A stretch of DNA of 64,000 bases from Palsa-892 sp963751615 (GTDB taxonomy: Bacteria; Pseudomonadota; Alphaproteobacteria; Rhizobiales; Xanthobacteraceae). The stretch spans positions 1,240,001 to 1,304,000 of the forward strand of contig CAVVVG010000005.1 in NCBI GenBank assembly GCA_963751615.1, given 5' to 3'. Under the pieces are notes generated by a model. It was not told the DNA's origin, did no database searches, and saw nothing but the letters and a program-made list of their open reading frames with translations. Every line of letters starts with the position of its first letter. Within the stretch, counting starts at the first letter, position 1. The translations under genes and the position numbers were made by a program. Below, one piece after another: positions 33,820 to 43,198 of this stretch.

Positions 33820-36366
33820 TTATTCAGCCGCCTCGCGGTTGGTTTGGGCGGTTATGGGGAATATACAGCTTACAATGGTGCCGCGCCCCACTTCCGAATC
33901 GATGGAAACGCTGCCCCCATGTAGTGCAATAAGAGAACGAACGATCGATAAGCCCAATCCTGCTCCACGGTGAGTAGAACCGAGATTGTGGCTTTCGAAT
34001 AGATCAAATACACGTTTCTTGATTTCGGGCGGTATGCCCGGACCTCTGTCGCTTACCCGAAATACAATGGTGTCTCTTTGCCGTTCGGCAGTGAGTGTCA
34101 CGGTTTCGCCCGGTGGCGAGAAACCGATCGCATTAGACATAAGATTGAACAGGATCTGCCGAATGCGTTTTTCGTCGGCAACAAAGCGGCCAATATCCTT
34201 CGCCGCACTGATAACCAGTTTGATTGATCGTTCCGAAAGTCTATCGCGCACGCCTTCTGCGGCCGCGGCCATCGTGCTGTGAATATCGACATCACTCAGT
34301 TCCAACGCCATCGCTCCCGCGTCGATGGTCGCCAGATCCAGAATATCGTCGGTAATTGCGAGCAGCGCGCGGGTCGATTGAGTAACATGGTCGATATATT
34401 CGCGTTGCTTTCCGGTAAGCGGACCGATCGACGGATCGTCAAGCATCTGTGCGTAACCGATAATAGTGGTGAGCGGCGAACGAAGCTCGTAGGAAACATG
34501 GTGGACAAAATTATTTTTCAGCACGTCGGCAGCAATAAGCGCTTCATTGCGTTCGGTCAGCGCGCGTTCGAAGCGGGCGGTGTCGGTGATATCGCGGAAG
34601 GTAACCAACGTACCGCCGTCCGGTAAGGGGACTGCTGCGCAATCGAGCATGCGGCCATCAACACATCCGAGACGCAAGCCCGACAGTGAATGGCGCTCAA
34701 GACCGGTGACAGCAAGTTGTATCGCGAACCAAGGCTCTCTAGCAGTAATTCCAGGATGATCTTTGTGAAATTGTGACTCATTAAGGAAAGGCCTGCACCA
34801 CTCGGCGACCTTTTCGATATGCGGTTTTTCCGCAGCAGCAGCAGGCGAAATTTTCCAGAGCGATATGAACGCGGGATTGTAGAGAGTGAGCCGCCCGTTG
34901 GAGCCGAACACAGCAACTGCTTCCGCGAGTGCGTCGAGTGTCTCGCTCTGTGTCTGGAGGAGAGCGTTATGGCGGCTTTCGAGCTGAATGCGTTCTGTGA
35001 TGTCATCGAAAAGATAAGTAACGCCCCCTTCGGGGTTGGGGTTTGTGACCACGCGCAGCACACGACCGCCAGGCAAATGCCACCAATGCTCCTTGGGCTC
35101 GAGCGCGCGGTAAGCCTCGAATAACTGCGCCTTCCAGTTGCGGAAGTCAGACTGTTCCGGCAGCTTACGGTCGGCCCGCAACCGATCAAGTACTACGGAA
35201 TCGGTGGGACGTTCGTCAAGAAACGACGAATCGAGCTGAAACAATGTGCGGTAGGCGGCGTTGTGGAAGACCAGCCGTTCGTCCGCGCCGAAAATCGCTA
35301 CAGAAGTTGCGAGCTCGTCCAGAGTACGGCGATGCGCCGACACGATACGCCCAAGTTCGGCGCGCACCGTCTCTGCTTCGGTCACGTCAAGTCCAATTCC
35401 CGCCGATCCACGCGAGGCGCCCACTTCGATTACATCGAGCACACGCCTTGATCCAGCAACCACTACAGGCAGCCTTTTTGTAAATACGCGGTTCTCCGTG
35501 CGGATGCGTGCGGCTTCTTCACGTACTGACTGATTGAGCAATTCCAGATTCCGCGAAATTGCCTCTTTTGTATCGGCTGCTTCTACGGCACGCGCATAGG
35601 CATGGTTCGCGAAAACGAGCCTATCGTCGGCATCATGCAACCAGATTGGTGCCGGAACGACCTCCAGCAAAGCTCTCATGTGGCCAATCTCACGCTCGAA
35701 CCTGCGTAGTCGTTCTGCCAGTGTTGCTTGTTCTAATCTTGCGCCGGTTATATCGCGCAGACGCAGGACCGCCGCTGCCCCGATGGGTCGCCCGTCCGCT
35801 TCAAGGTGCCGCCCGCGCGGCGTGATCAATTGAAGTGCGAAAGCTTCTCCACGCTGCCGCAATCCGTCGACCGCCTGATCAAGCTTGTGCGCTTCCTCGA
35901 CGCCGAGCCAAGTGCCGAATGCCAGCACCCTTCGTGCGGCCTCCACACCTGCGAAATTTGCCGGGTCGCCTAGAATAAGCGGGTCGCGTCCTATTTCTCG
36001 CCAAACAATGACCAGTTGCGGTTCAGCGAGCAACAGCGTGGTAGCCCGATCTGCTTCGTCGCGAAGACGAGCGATCTCACTACGAGCGGCGGCAAGCCGC
36101 AGGGTGCCCTTCGACCTTGTGCGCACAAGCGCGATGGCGGTCGTGACTGCGAATACGAGAATGCCCAAGGTGAGAGCCAGTTGTGCGATTTCGTGACGAT
36201 CGAGGGACCATAGTGCGCGGATGATCGCTTCTAGGCTGATAGGTCCCGCAGAAGCAGGCTCCGATTGCAGGAAGAAAATGAACACCGCAGATAAAATGGC
36301 GGATGCGTATCTTGCGCATCCCACGGCACGATAATTCGCGCAGCCCGTTCCGGCCCGTTCCGCCAT
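33820..36366 (-). CDS. divL: DivL-type PAS sensor kinase with Tyr in place of the catalytic His
   Basis: An 848-residue membrane protein with an N-terminal hydrophobic segment (21-36) and a second helix (61-81). Several PAS domains follow (about 230-330, 345-460, 470-600), then dimerisation and ATPase domains. The H-box reads NNFVHHVSYELRSPLTTIIG, with Tyr626 where kinases have the phosphorylated His (codon at 34491-34489). This is the hallmark of DivL, an essential Caulobacter regulator that works with CckA and DivK to control CtrA. The ATP-binding parts are kept: NLMSNAIGFSPPG, VSDRGPGIPPE and GAGLGLSIVRSL. The call is strong on the Tyr, and the neighbouring tsaE also fits DivL in other alphaproteobacteria. 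Confidence 0.87.
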   Translation of the reverse strand: MAERAGTGCANYRAVGCARYASAILSAVFIFFLQSEPASAGPISLEAIIRALWSLDRHEIAQLALTLGILVFAVTTAIALVRTRSKGTLRLAAARSEIARLRDEADRATTLLLAEPQLVIVWREIGRDPLILGDPANFAGVEAARRVLAFGTWLGVEEAHKLDQAVDGLRQRGEAFALQLITPRGRHLEADGRPIGAAAVLRLRDITGARLEQATLAERLRRFEREIGHMRALLEVVPAPIWLHDADDRLVFANHAYARAVEAADTKEAISRNLELLNQSVREEAARIRTENRVFTKRLPVVVAGSRRVLDVIEVGASRGSAGIGLDVTEAETVRAELGRIVSAHRRTLDELATSVAIFGADERLVFHNAAYRTLFQLDSSFLDERPTDSVVLDRLRADRKLPEQSDFRNWKAQLFEAYRALEPKEHWWHLPGGRVLRVVTNPNPEGGVTYLFDDITERIQLESRHNALLQTQSETLDALAEAVAVFGSNGRLTLYNPAFISLWKISPAAAAEKPHIEKVAEWCRPFLNESQFHKDHPGITAREPWFAIQLAVTGLERHSLSGLRLGCVDGRMLDCAAVPLPDGGTLVTFRDITDTARFERALTERNEALIAADVLKNNFVHHVSYELRSPLTTIIGYAQMLDDPSIGPLTGKQREYIDHVTQSTRALLAITDDILDLATIDAGAMALELSDVDIHSTMAAAAEGVRDRLSERSIKLVISAAKDIGRFVADEKRIRQILFNLMSNAIGFSPPGETVTLTAERQRDTIVFRVSDRGPGIPPEIKKRVFDLFESHNLGSTHRGAGLGLSIVRSLIALHGGSVSIDSEVGRGTIVSCIFPITAQTNREAAE

Positions 36367-36502
36367 TTCCCGATCCGCTCTCTTGGTCCCGCCGCCGCCC
36401 GGCGAAAAAGAGCCATCGCGACCAACCAGCCGCGAATCACTTCACTCTACATCCGAGCGGAGTCGGGGAAGAAGGGGTTTTCGGATCAGAAAATCGAAAA
36501 GA

Positions 36503-37486
36503 TTAAAGGCCTTCGAACAGAGCGGTCGAAAGATAGCGCTCTGCAAAGGAAGGTACGATTACTACGACGTTCTTCCCGGCGTATTCGGGGCGGCTTCCGA
36601 CCTCAAATGAGGCTGCAATCGCTGCTCCCGAAGAGATACCAACCGGAATCCCCTCGTATTTTGCAATGGCCCGGGCGGTATCAAAGGCAGTCTGATTACC
36701 GACGGTAACCACTTCGTCGACGACCGAACGATCGAGTACTTCGGGTATGAATCCAGCGCCGATGCCTTGGATCTTATGCGGGCCCGGCTGGCCACCGGAT
36801 AAAACCGGGCTGTCCTCTGGTTCCACCGCGATGATTTTCAATGAAGGCTTGCGCGATTTTAGCACCTGGCCGACGCCGGTGATGGTGCCACCGGTGCCGA
36901 CTCCGCTTACAAACGCATCGATCGCTCCGGCGGTGTCGTTCCAGATCTCCTCGGCGGTAGTACGGCGGTGAATGTCAGGGTTTGCCTTGTTTTTGAACTG
37001 CTGGGGAATCACAGCCTTCGGCAAATCTCGGATCAATTCTTCCGCTTTGGCGACGGCCCCTTTCATTCCTTTGGCGCCCTCCGTCAGCACTAGTTCGGCG
37101 CCCAGTAACGCTAGCATTTTGCGGCGCTCGAGCGACATCGTCTCGGGCATAACAAGGATCAGACGATAACCGCGCGCAGCGGCGACAAAGGCAAGCGCGA
37201 TTCCCGTATTGCCGGAGGTCGGCTCGACGACCACCGTATCTTTGTCGAGGATGCCAGCACGCTCCATCGCATCGATCATGGAGACGCCGATCCGGTCCTT
37301 AACGCTGCCGATTGGATTAAAGAATTCGAGTTTTGCAAGAATGTTTGCCTTAACGCCCTTCATTTGCGGAAGGCGATTAAGGCGCACAAGCGGCGTGTCG
37401 CCGATGGTATCAGTAATGGAATCGAAAATGCGGCCGCGGCCGCACTCGTGTTTTGGAACTGTGGTCTTACGCAGCGGCTCGGCCAT
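36503..37486 (-). CDS. cysK: Cysteine synthase A
   Basis: CysK makes cysteine from O-acetylserine and sulfide with PLP. The 327-residue protein has FFNPIGSVKDRIG with the PLP Lys63, the PTSGNTGIAL loop and SGVGTGGTITGVG for the phosphate. The C-terminal GISSGAAIAA is normal. An extra N-terminal 20 residues (MAEPLRKTTVPKHECGRGRI) precede the usual start. The Rrf2-type regulator gene lies 82 bp upstream on the same strand, a pairing that suggests cysteine or sulfur control. divL follows after 136 bp. Confidence 0.95.
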   Translation of the reverse strand: MAEPLRKTTVPKHECGRGRIFDSITDTIGDTPLVRLNRLPQMKGVKANILAKLEFFNPIGSVKDRIGVSMIDAMERAGILDKDTVVVEPTSGNTGIALAFVAAARGYRLILVMPETMSLERRKMLALLGAELVLTEGAKGMKGAVAKAEELIRDLPKAVIPQQFKNKANPDIHRRTTAEEIWNDTAGAIDAFVSGVGTGGTITGVGQVLKSRKPSLKIIAVEPEDSPVLSGGQPGPHKIQGIGAGFIPEVLDRSVVDEVVTVGNQTAFDTARAIAKYEGIPVGISSGAAIAASFEVGSRPEYAGKNVVVIVPSFAERYLSTALFEGL

Positions 37487-37568
37487 ACTAGTCCTCGAAC
37501 ATTTTGTCAGCTTGTGTCGCGTAACATAAGTACGGGACGCTGTCGATTTTGAGGTTCAATAACAAATT

Positions 37569-38009
37569 TTAAATGTGGAAATCGGCATGTGGTTTCGTTT
37601 CGGCAACTCCAAGTTTCTCGGCATTTCGGCAGAGCTCCTCCACCGTCACTGCAGAGAGCGCGACTTCAAAAGCTTGCTCTGCCGCTGCAATAGCAGGCCG
37701 CACCACACGTCCGACAAGCGGTGGAATTTTCCCCTCATTTTCTGCGCCCGTTGCCTCGGCAACGCGCACAATTTCGGCAACCGAAATGCGTCGGCGCTCG
37801 CGCGCAAGTTCATAGCCGCCGCGGGGTCCACGTACACCCTTTAGGATACCCGCATGGACCAATGCCTGTAGAACCGGCTCCAGATGCCGTGGCGGAAGGT
37901 TGTGCCTTTCGGCGAGAGCCTTCGCCGCAACCGGCTGTCCGCGTGAATGGATGGCGACGTCGACAACAGCGGCGACCGTGAGCAGGCTTTTTTCTGAAAG
38001 TAGCGCCAC
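37569..38009 (-). CDS. Rrf2-family transcriptional regulator
   Basis: A 146-residue winged-helix regulator: LLTVAAVVDVAIHSRGQPV, then HNLPPRHLEPVLQALVHAG for the recognition helix and GVRGPRGGYELARERRRIS for the wing. IscR and NsrR in the same family carry three Cys for an iron-sulfur cluster; here only one Cys is present (EELCRNAEKLG). It therefore probably senses something else, as CymR of Bacillus does by binding CysK. The cysK gene lies immediately downstream on the same strand, which fits a CymR-like role but does not prove it. dut is 5 bp upstream. Confidence 0.88.
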   Translation of the reverse strand: MALLSEKSLLTVAAVVDVAIHSRGQPVAAKALAERHNLPPRHLEPVLQALVHAGILKGVRGPRGGYELARERRRISVAEIVRVAEATGAENEGKIPPLVGRVVRPAIAAAEQAFEVALSAVTVEELCRNAEKLGVAETKPHADFHI

Positions 38010-38014
38010 GACGT

Positions 38015-38491
38015 TTACTTTGCTGGCATTTTACCGCCGAGACCAGTCGAACCGAAGCCGCTCACACCACGAGCTGATTGGCTGATCGACCTCACCGGCG
38101 TTAGTGTAGCGCGTGTGGCTGGAACGAAAACCAATTGTGCTACGCGCATGCCGCGTGTGACGGCAAAGGCTTCCGGCCCGAGATTGACTAGAAGGACGCT
38201 GACCTCTCCACGATAATCGGAATCAATAGTACCAGGCGAATTCAAAACTGTGACCGCATGCCGGAGTGCCAGTCCGGAGCGCGGGCGCACTTCACCCTGA
38301 TAACCACGGGGAATTTCGAAAATGAGACCGGTGGGGATCGAAGCCCATGCTTTTGGCGAGATCACCACAGGGTCGGTCGCGGGTAGCGCCGCGACAAGAT
38401 CGAGCCCGGCAGCGCCTTCGCTTGCATAATTCGGCGGCGATAAACCTTCGGCATGCGGTAACCGCATGAACGGTACATTGAACGCACTCAT
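38015..38491 (-). CDS. dut: dUTP diphosphatase Dut
   Basis: The dUTPase removes dUTP and supplies dUMP. The 158-residue protein of trimeric type has motif 1 AAGLDLVAALP, motif 2 VRPRSGLALRHAV, motif 3 VLNSPGTIDSDYRGEV and the C-terminal arm SARGVSGFGSTG that closes the active site. Its ATG overlaps the stop of coaBC (ATGA). The coaBC-dut pair is widespread in bacteria. Confidence 0.97.
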   Translation of the reverse strand: MSAFNVPFMRLPHAEGLSPPNYASEGAAGLDLVAALPATDPVVISPKAWASIPTGLIFEIPRGYQGEVRPRSGLALRHAVTVLNSPGTIDSDYRGEVSVLLVNLGPEAFAVTRGMRVAQLVFVPATRATLTPVRSISQSARGVSGFGSTGLGGKMPAK

Positions 38492-39705
38492 CTTCTCGCT
38501 CCAAGGATCGACACGATGCGTTTTACCAGGCCGTAGGCAACCGCTTCCTTAGATAGCATCGGCCAGCTTTCAACGCCTTCGGCGGTGACGAGATGCACCT
38601 GATTGTTTTTGCCGCCGAAAATTTCGGTGCCGGGCGAAACGTCGTTTGCGACAATCCAGTCGCAGCCTTTGCGTTTCAATTTCGCACGAGCGTGATCGAG
38701 CAGATTTTCAGTTTCTGCGGCAAACCCAACAACAAGCCGCGGACGTTTTTTCGCGTGCGAAATCGTCGCAAGAATGTCCGGATTTTCCACGAAGGAGAGT
38801 ATAGGCGCTTGGGCATCCTGTTTTTTTACTTTTTCGTTTGCAATCGCGCTTACACGCCAATCGGCAACGGCAGCGGCGCAAATTGCCACATCGACGGGCA
38901 GCGTCGACTCAGCGGCCGACAACATTTCGAAAGCGGTCTCGACGTGAATGGTCTTCACACCGGATGGGTCGGGAATTTCCACGGGGCCGGACACGAGTAC
39001 GACTTCGGCGCCCGCCGCCGCTGCCGCGCGAGCAACCGCGTGACCCTGCCGTCCGGAAGATCGATTTGAGATGTATCGAACCGGATCGATCGGTTCCCGT
39101 GTTGGTCCCGAAGTCACAAGCAAGCGACGGCCCTTGAGCGCGTCTGGTGGCGGAATGTCCTCAAGCAAATCTTCGATCGCGGTGACGATTTCCAGCGGCT
39201 CGGCCATGCGACCGATACCGGCTTCGCCGGCTTCCGCCATTTCGCCTGCATTCGGACCAGCCGATACAATACCATCCGCTACGAGTTGCGCGAAATTCCG
39301 CTGCACTGCTGCGTGGCCCCACATCAATGGATTCATCGCCGGCGCAATAAGAACGCGTTTGTCGGTCGCCAACAGTACAGTGGAGGCAAGGTCGTTCGCG
39401 ATGCCTTGTGCCATTTTTGCAATAAGATCCGCGGTCGCCGGCGCAACAACTACTAAATCAGCCTCGCGCGAAAGGCGGATATGGCCGATATCGAATTCAT
39501 CGCGATGAGAAAACAACTCAGTATAACAGCGCTCACCGGAAAGACTTGCGGCTGACAGCGGTGTAACGAATTCAGCACCGCCTTTGGTTAGAATGGTGCG
39601 CACACGTGCACCACGCTCTCGTAGGCGGCGGATCAAGTCCAAACCCTTATAGGCAGCGATGCCGCCACCGATAATGAGCAGGATCGTTTTACCTTCTAGC
39701 CGCAT
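38488..39705 (-). CDS. coaBC: CoaBC: phosphopantothenoylcysteine decarboxylase / phosphopantothenate-cysteine ligase
   Basis: CoaBC makes phosphopantetheine for CoA. The N-terminal FMN-binding decarboxylase (about 1-185) shows IIGGGIAAYKGLDLIRRL, the catalytic His in DIGHIRLSREADLVVVAPAT and IAPAMNPLMWGH. The C-terminal ligase (about 190-405) shows SGPTREPIDPVRYISNRSSG and AICAAAVADWRV. The 405-residue length is normal. It lies between ubiB and dut in a minus-strand run of core genes; 137 bp separate it from ubiB and hold no gene. Confidence 0.96.
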   Translation of the reverse strand: MRLEGKTILLIIGGGIAAYKGLDLIRRLRERGARVRTILTKGGAEFVTPLSAASLSGERCYTELFSHRDEFDIGHIRLSREADLVVVAPATADLIAKMAQGIANDLASTVLLATDKRVLIAPAMNPLMWGHAAVQRNFAQLVADGIVSAGPNAGEMAEAGEAGIGRMAEPLEIVTAIEDLLEDIPPPDALKGRRLLVTSGPTREPIDPVRYISNRSSGRQGHAVARAAAAAGAEVVLVSGPVEIPDPSGVKTIHVETAFEMLSAAESTLPVDVAICAAAVADWRVSAIANEKVKKQDAQAPILSFVENPDILATISHAKKRPRLVVGFAAETENLLDHARAKLKRKGCDWIVANDVSPGTEIFGGKNNQVHLVTAEGVESWPMLSKEAVAYGLVKRIVSILGARR

Positions 39706-39842
39706 ATTCCGCGCGCTCTAATGCAGAACCCGTGAGTAGAACGGGTTATGAAATAAATACCAGAATAACATCGTTCAATTATCAGGGGGCGATTATTTCA
39801 AAGGGTCCCAGCGCCCGGAATTAACCATGGGAATGGAGCTGG

Positions 39843-41411
39843 TTAGCGGAACATCCAGATCGCGATCAATCCCGCGATCACCCAGAGTGCGAGTGTAGCC
39901 CATCGCCAGCGGCTGCTTTCGGCCCTGCTGATGGCCTCGATAGTGTCGGGCGCGAGCACCAAACCGTCACGGGTCTGCTCGTCAAATCGTTCGAACGTGC
40001 CAGCGGCACGTGAAAGCAGAGAGGGCGCGGAGCCGATGAGGCGGCCGAGCCCGCTAAGTTCGTGCGCGGCGTTTTCAATGCGTCCAATCGGCCCAAGATT
40101 ACGCTCGATCCATTCGCGAACCACGGGCTCAGCCGTTGCCCACATATCGAATTTGGGATCAAGTGAACGCGCGACGCCTTCGACCACGACCATGGTCTTT
40201 TGCAAAAGCAGCAACTCCGGCCGAGTTCGCATGTCGAAGATCGCTGTGACTTCAAATAACAGCGTGAGCAATTTCGCCATTGAAATTTCGTCAGCCGGAC
40301 GATCGCGTATCGGTTCACCGATGGCACGGATTGCTTGCGCGAAGTCCTCGACCGAATGATGACTAGGCACATATCCAGCTTCGAAATGCACTTCGGCGGT
40401 CCGCTGCCAGTCGGCGATGATGAAACCGTATAGAATCTCCGCAAGAAAACGCCGTTCCTTCGGGCCAAGACGGCCCATGATACCGCAATCGACCGCAATT
40501 AAGTTGCCTTCGGAATCGACAAACAAATTTCCCGGATGCATGTCGGCGTGGAAAAAGCCATCGCGGAGCGCCTGGCGAAGGAATGATTGAACTACCACTC
40601 GTGCAAGACGAACAAGATCGTGTCCCGCAGCTTGCAGTTTCGCACGGTCGGATAAGGTAATTCCCTCGACCCACTCGACAGTAAGCACACGACGCGCAGT
40701 ACGCTCCCAATTGACAGCGGGCACTCGAAAATCGGGATCATCCCTGGTATTGTCGGCGAGCTCGGAAAAGGCGGAGGCTTCGAGCCGCAAATCCATTTCA
40801 ATTGCAACCGAGCGCGCCAGTGTCGCCGCCGTCGAGATCAGCCGCAGCCTGCGCGCTTGTTCTGAATAGCGCTCTCCCAAACTTGCCGCAAAAAAGAAAG
40901 CGTCGAGATCGCGCTGAAAATGATATTCGATTCCGGGACGGAGAATCTTCACTGCGACTATAAGGCGAGTACCGTTCTCCCCCACAATTTCCGCGCGATG
41001 TACCTGCGCGATGGAAGCGGCGGCGACTACGGGGCCAAAATTTGAGAATAGAACCGAAACAGGCTTGCCCAGCCCTTCGCTGACTGCTGCTTCCGCTTCT
41101 TCTTGCGAGAAGGGTGGCATGCGGTCTTGTAGAGTTTCTAGATCTTTGGCGATGGCGTGGCCGACAATATCGGGCCGTGTCGCGAGAAATTGTCCAAGTT
41201 TTACATAAGAGGGGCCAAGCCGTGTAAGGGCGACAGCTAGGCGCACGGCACCGCTACCCGCATTGCGTCGTTCGATGAGCCGGACACAGCGAATAAGGAA
41301 ACGGGGTCCCGGCGGAAGAGCAGTCGGATCGATAAGCGCGAGGACGCCCTCACGCGCCAACACAAAACCGGCCCGGGCAAGCTGGAGGAGATGAAAGAAA
41401 CCGGAAAGCAC
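39843..41411 (-). CDS. ubiB: UbiB, ubiquinone-biosynthesis atypical kinase
   Basis: UbiB is an ATPase of the ABC1/ADCK group needed for ubiquinone synthesis; the hydroxylase name often used is misleading. The 522-residue protein has the KxGQ motif SYVKLGQFLATRPDI, the Ala-rich loop AAASIAQVHRAEIV, VAVKILRPGIE, GFFHADMHPGNLFV and AVDCGIMGRLGPKERR. The C-terminal hydrophobic helix is WATLALWVIAGLIAIWMF. It lies 8 bp after ubiE on the same strand. The pair is usual in alphaproteobacteria. Confidence 0.94.
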   Translation of the reverse strand: MLSGFFHLLQLARAGFVLAREGVLALIDPTALPPGPRFLIRCVRLIERRNAGSGAVRLAVALTRLGPSYVKLGQFLATRPDIVGHAIAKDLETLQDRMPPFSQEEAEAAVSEGLGKPVSVLFSNFGPVVAAASIAQVHRAEIVGENGTRLIVAVKILRPGIEYHFQRDLDAFFFAASLGERYSEQARRLRLISTAATLARSVAIEMDLRLEASAFSELADNTRDDPDFRVPAVNWERTARRVLTVEWVEGITLSDRAKLQAAGHDLVRLARVVVQSFLRQALRDGFFHADMHPGNLFVDSEGNLIAVDCGIMGRLGPKERRFLAEILYGFIIADWQRTAEVHFEAGYVPSHHSVEDFAQAIRAIGEPIRDRPADEISMAKLLTLLFEVTAIFDMRTRPELLLLQKTMVVVEGVARSLDPKFDMWATAEPVVREWIERNLGPIGRIENAAHELSGLGRLIGSAPSLLSRAAGTFERFDEQTRDGLVLAPDTIEAISRAESSRWRWATLALWVIAGLIAIWMFR

Positions 41412-41419
41412 GCCTGTCC

Positions 41420-42181
41420 TCAGAGCCGCCAGCCAGAGTGAAGCGCTACGATCCCGCCAGTCATCGGAGTCCAGTCAACGCGCGCAAAACCTGCTTTGCG
41501 CATCATGTCCGCAAAAATCTCAGGTGCCGGAAAGCGCCGAATCGATTCAACAAGATAACGGTAGGGCTCTGCATTGCCTGCAACAATGCGGCCAATCTCG
41601 GGAATCAGACGGAAGGAATACAGTTCGTAAAGGGTATCTAGCCCTGGGATGTTTGTTGAAGAAAATTCAAGACAAAGGAAACGACCACCCAATTTAAGAA
41701 CACGATGGATTTCGGAAAGCGCCGTTTCAATACGTGGAACATTCCGTATGCCAAATGCGATGGTGACCGCATCGAAGCTTTTGTCGGCGAAACTCAACGC
41801 TTCTGCATTGGCTTCCTTGAATTCAACTTGGGTGTCCAGACCGCGCTCAAGCGCACGTTCGCGCCCAACCGCCAGCATATCGCTGTTGATATCAGCAACA
41901 ATGCCATGCACATTAGGGCCGCCAGCGCCAATCACGCGAAAGGCGACGTCACCCGTACCGCCTGCAATATCGAGGAGCTTGAAAATCCGCTCGCTCTGTG
42001 GCGGCCTGAGTTTGGAGACGAGCGCCTCCTTCCAGACTCGATGCAAACCGCCGGACATTAGATCGTTCATCAGGTCGTAACGTCCCGCGACTTTATGAAA
42101 CACATCGTCGACGAGTGCCTGCTTTTCTTTCAGCGGCACGCTGCGAAAGCCAAAATGGGTATCCGAACGCTCAGTGGACAT
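41420..42181 (-). CDS. ubiE: UbiE, ubiquinone/menaquinone methyltransferase
   Basis: UbiE C-methylates 2-methoxy-6-polyprenyl-1,4-benzoquinol with SAM in the cytoplasm. The 253-residue protein has YDLMNDLMSGGLHRVWKEAL, the SAM-binding LLDIAGGTGDVAFRV, FDAVTIAFGIRNVPRIETAL, and ends MTGGIVALHSGWRL. It is first in the ubiE-ubiB-coaBC-dut-rrf2-cysK direction and diverges from mutM, with 82 bp between them. Confidence 0.96.
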   Translation of the reverse strand: MSTERSDTHFGFRSVPLKEKQALVDDVFHKVAGRYDLMNDLMSGGLHRVWKEALVSKLRPPQSERIFKLLDIAGGTGDVAFRVIGAGGPNVHGIVADINSDMLAVGRERALERGLDTQVEFKEANAEALSFADKSFDAVTIAFGIRNVPRIETALSEIHRVLKLGGRFLCLEFSSTNIPGLDTLYELYSFRLIPEIGRIVAGNAEPYRYLVESIRRFPAPEIFADMMRKAGFARVDWTPMTGGIVALHSGWRL

Positions 42182-42263
42182 CTGAAGTCCTTTGCTGTGA
42201 GAGCATAGCGTGCGTGCGTTTCCGGCGCTATCACCGCCATGAATTCGATTGAGAAAGGTTAAA

Positions 42264-43145
42264 GTGCCCGAACTTCCCGAGGTTGAAACCGTTCGGCGCG
42301 GTCTTGAGCCGGTGATGCAGGGTGCGCGCTTCGTAAAAGTCGAGGTTCGCCGGCCAGACTTGCGTTTTCCGTTGCCGAAGAACTTCGTTCAGCGTTTGAC
42401 AGATAAGACCGTGATAGGTCTCGGGCGCCGCGCCAAATATATGCTCGCCGAACTTTCCTCTGGCGAGGTATTGATTATGCATCTCGGCATGTCCGGCTCG
42501 TTCCGTATTTCGAAAACCGGCAAGGAGCAAACACCTGGCGGATTCCATCACGAACGGTCAAATGAGGAAAAACACGATCATGTTGTGTTTGAGATGTCGT
42601 CCGGGTGGATGCTTACTTTTAACGACCCGCGCCGTTTCGGCTTCATGAAGCTCGTGGCGCGAAGTGAACTTGAAAACGATCCCCTCATCCGCGCTCTCGG
42701 CCCCGAGCCGCTTGGCAACGTGTTTGATGCGGCCATGCTGGCGCGCGCTTGCCAGGGAAAAAAAGCAAGCCTAAAGGCAGCGCTTTCCAATCAGAAGATC
42801 GTTGCGGGTCTCGGCAACATTTACGTTTCCGAGGCGCTTTATGATGCTCACCTTTCACCTAAGCGTATGGCCTCAGTCCTAGCAAACAAAAAAGGCGAAC
42901 CGACAGACGCCTCATATAAACTCGTTGACGCAATCAAGCACGTGCTGAATTTGGCGATCAAGGCCGGCGGCTCGTCATTGCGCAATCATCGACAGACCAC
43001 GGGTGAGTTGGGCTATTTTCAGCATTCCTTCCGTGTCTATGACCGGGAAGGTGAAAAATGCGTGACGCCGGGCTGCAAAGGAAAAATCCGCCGCATCGTG
43101 CAAACCGGCCGTTCGACTTTTTATTGTCCGGTCTGTCAGAGCTAA
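42264..43145 (+). CDS. mutM: Formamidopyrimidine-DNA glycosylase MutM (Fpg)
   Basis: MutM removes 8-oxoguanine and formamidopyrimidines and cuts the AP site. The catalytic residue is the N-terminal Pro exposed after Met removal, so the start must be the GTG at 42264, giving PELPEVETVRRGLEP; the frame is open upstream but an added extension would block activity. AAAGGTTAAA precedes it. Also visible are the Lys in GRRAKYML, HLGMSGSF, DPRRFGFM, and the C-terminal zinc finger CVTPGCKGKIRRI and FYCPVCQ. The length is 293 residues. Confidence 0.96.
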   Translation: MPELPEVETVRRGLEPVMQGARFVKVEVRRPDLRFPLPKNFVQRLTDKTVIGLGRRAKYMLAELSSGEVLIMHLGMSGSFRISKTGKEQTPGGFHHERSNEEKHDHVVFEMSSGWMLTFNDPRRFGFMKLVARSELENDPLIRALGPEPLGNVFDAAMLARACQGKKASLKAALSNQKIVAGLGNIYVSEALYDAHLSPKRMASVLANKKGEPTDASYKLVDAIKHVLNLAIKAGGSSLRNHRQTTGELGYFQHSFRVYDREGEKCVTPGCKGKIRRIVQTGRSTFYCPVCQS

Positions 43146-43198
43146 GTGTGTTGTGCAACAGGAATACGTTCGCTAGCAATTTTCGGGGAGGAATGTCC

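Noticed and set aside
35800..36366. Additional open frames on the opposite strand of divL and of the AddA and AddB genes
   Set aside because: Typical shadow frames of long coding genes; the encoded proteins are low complexity and lack motifs.
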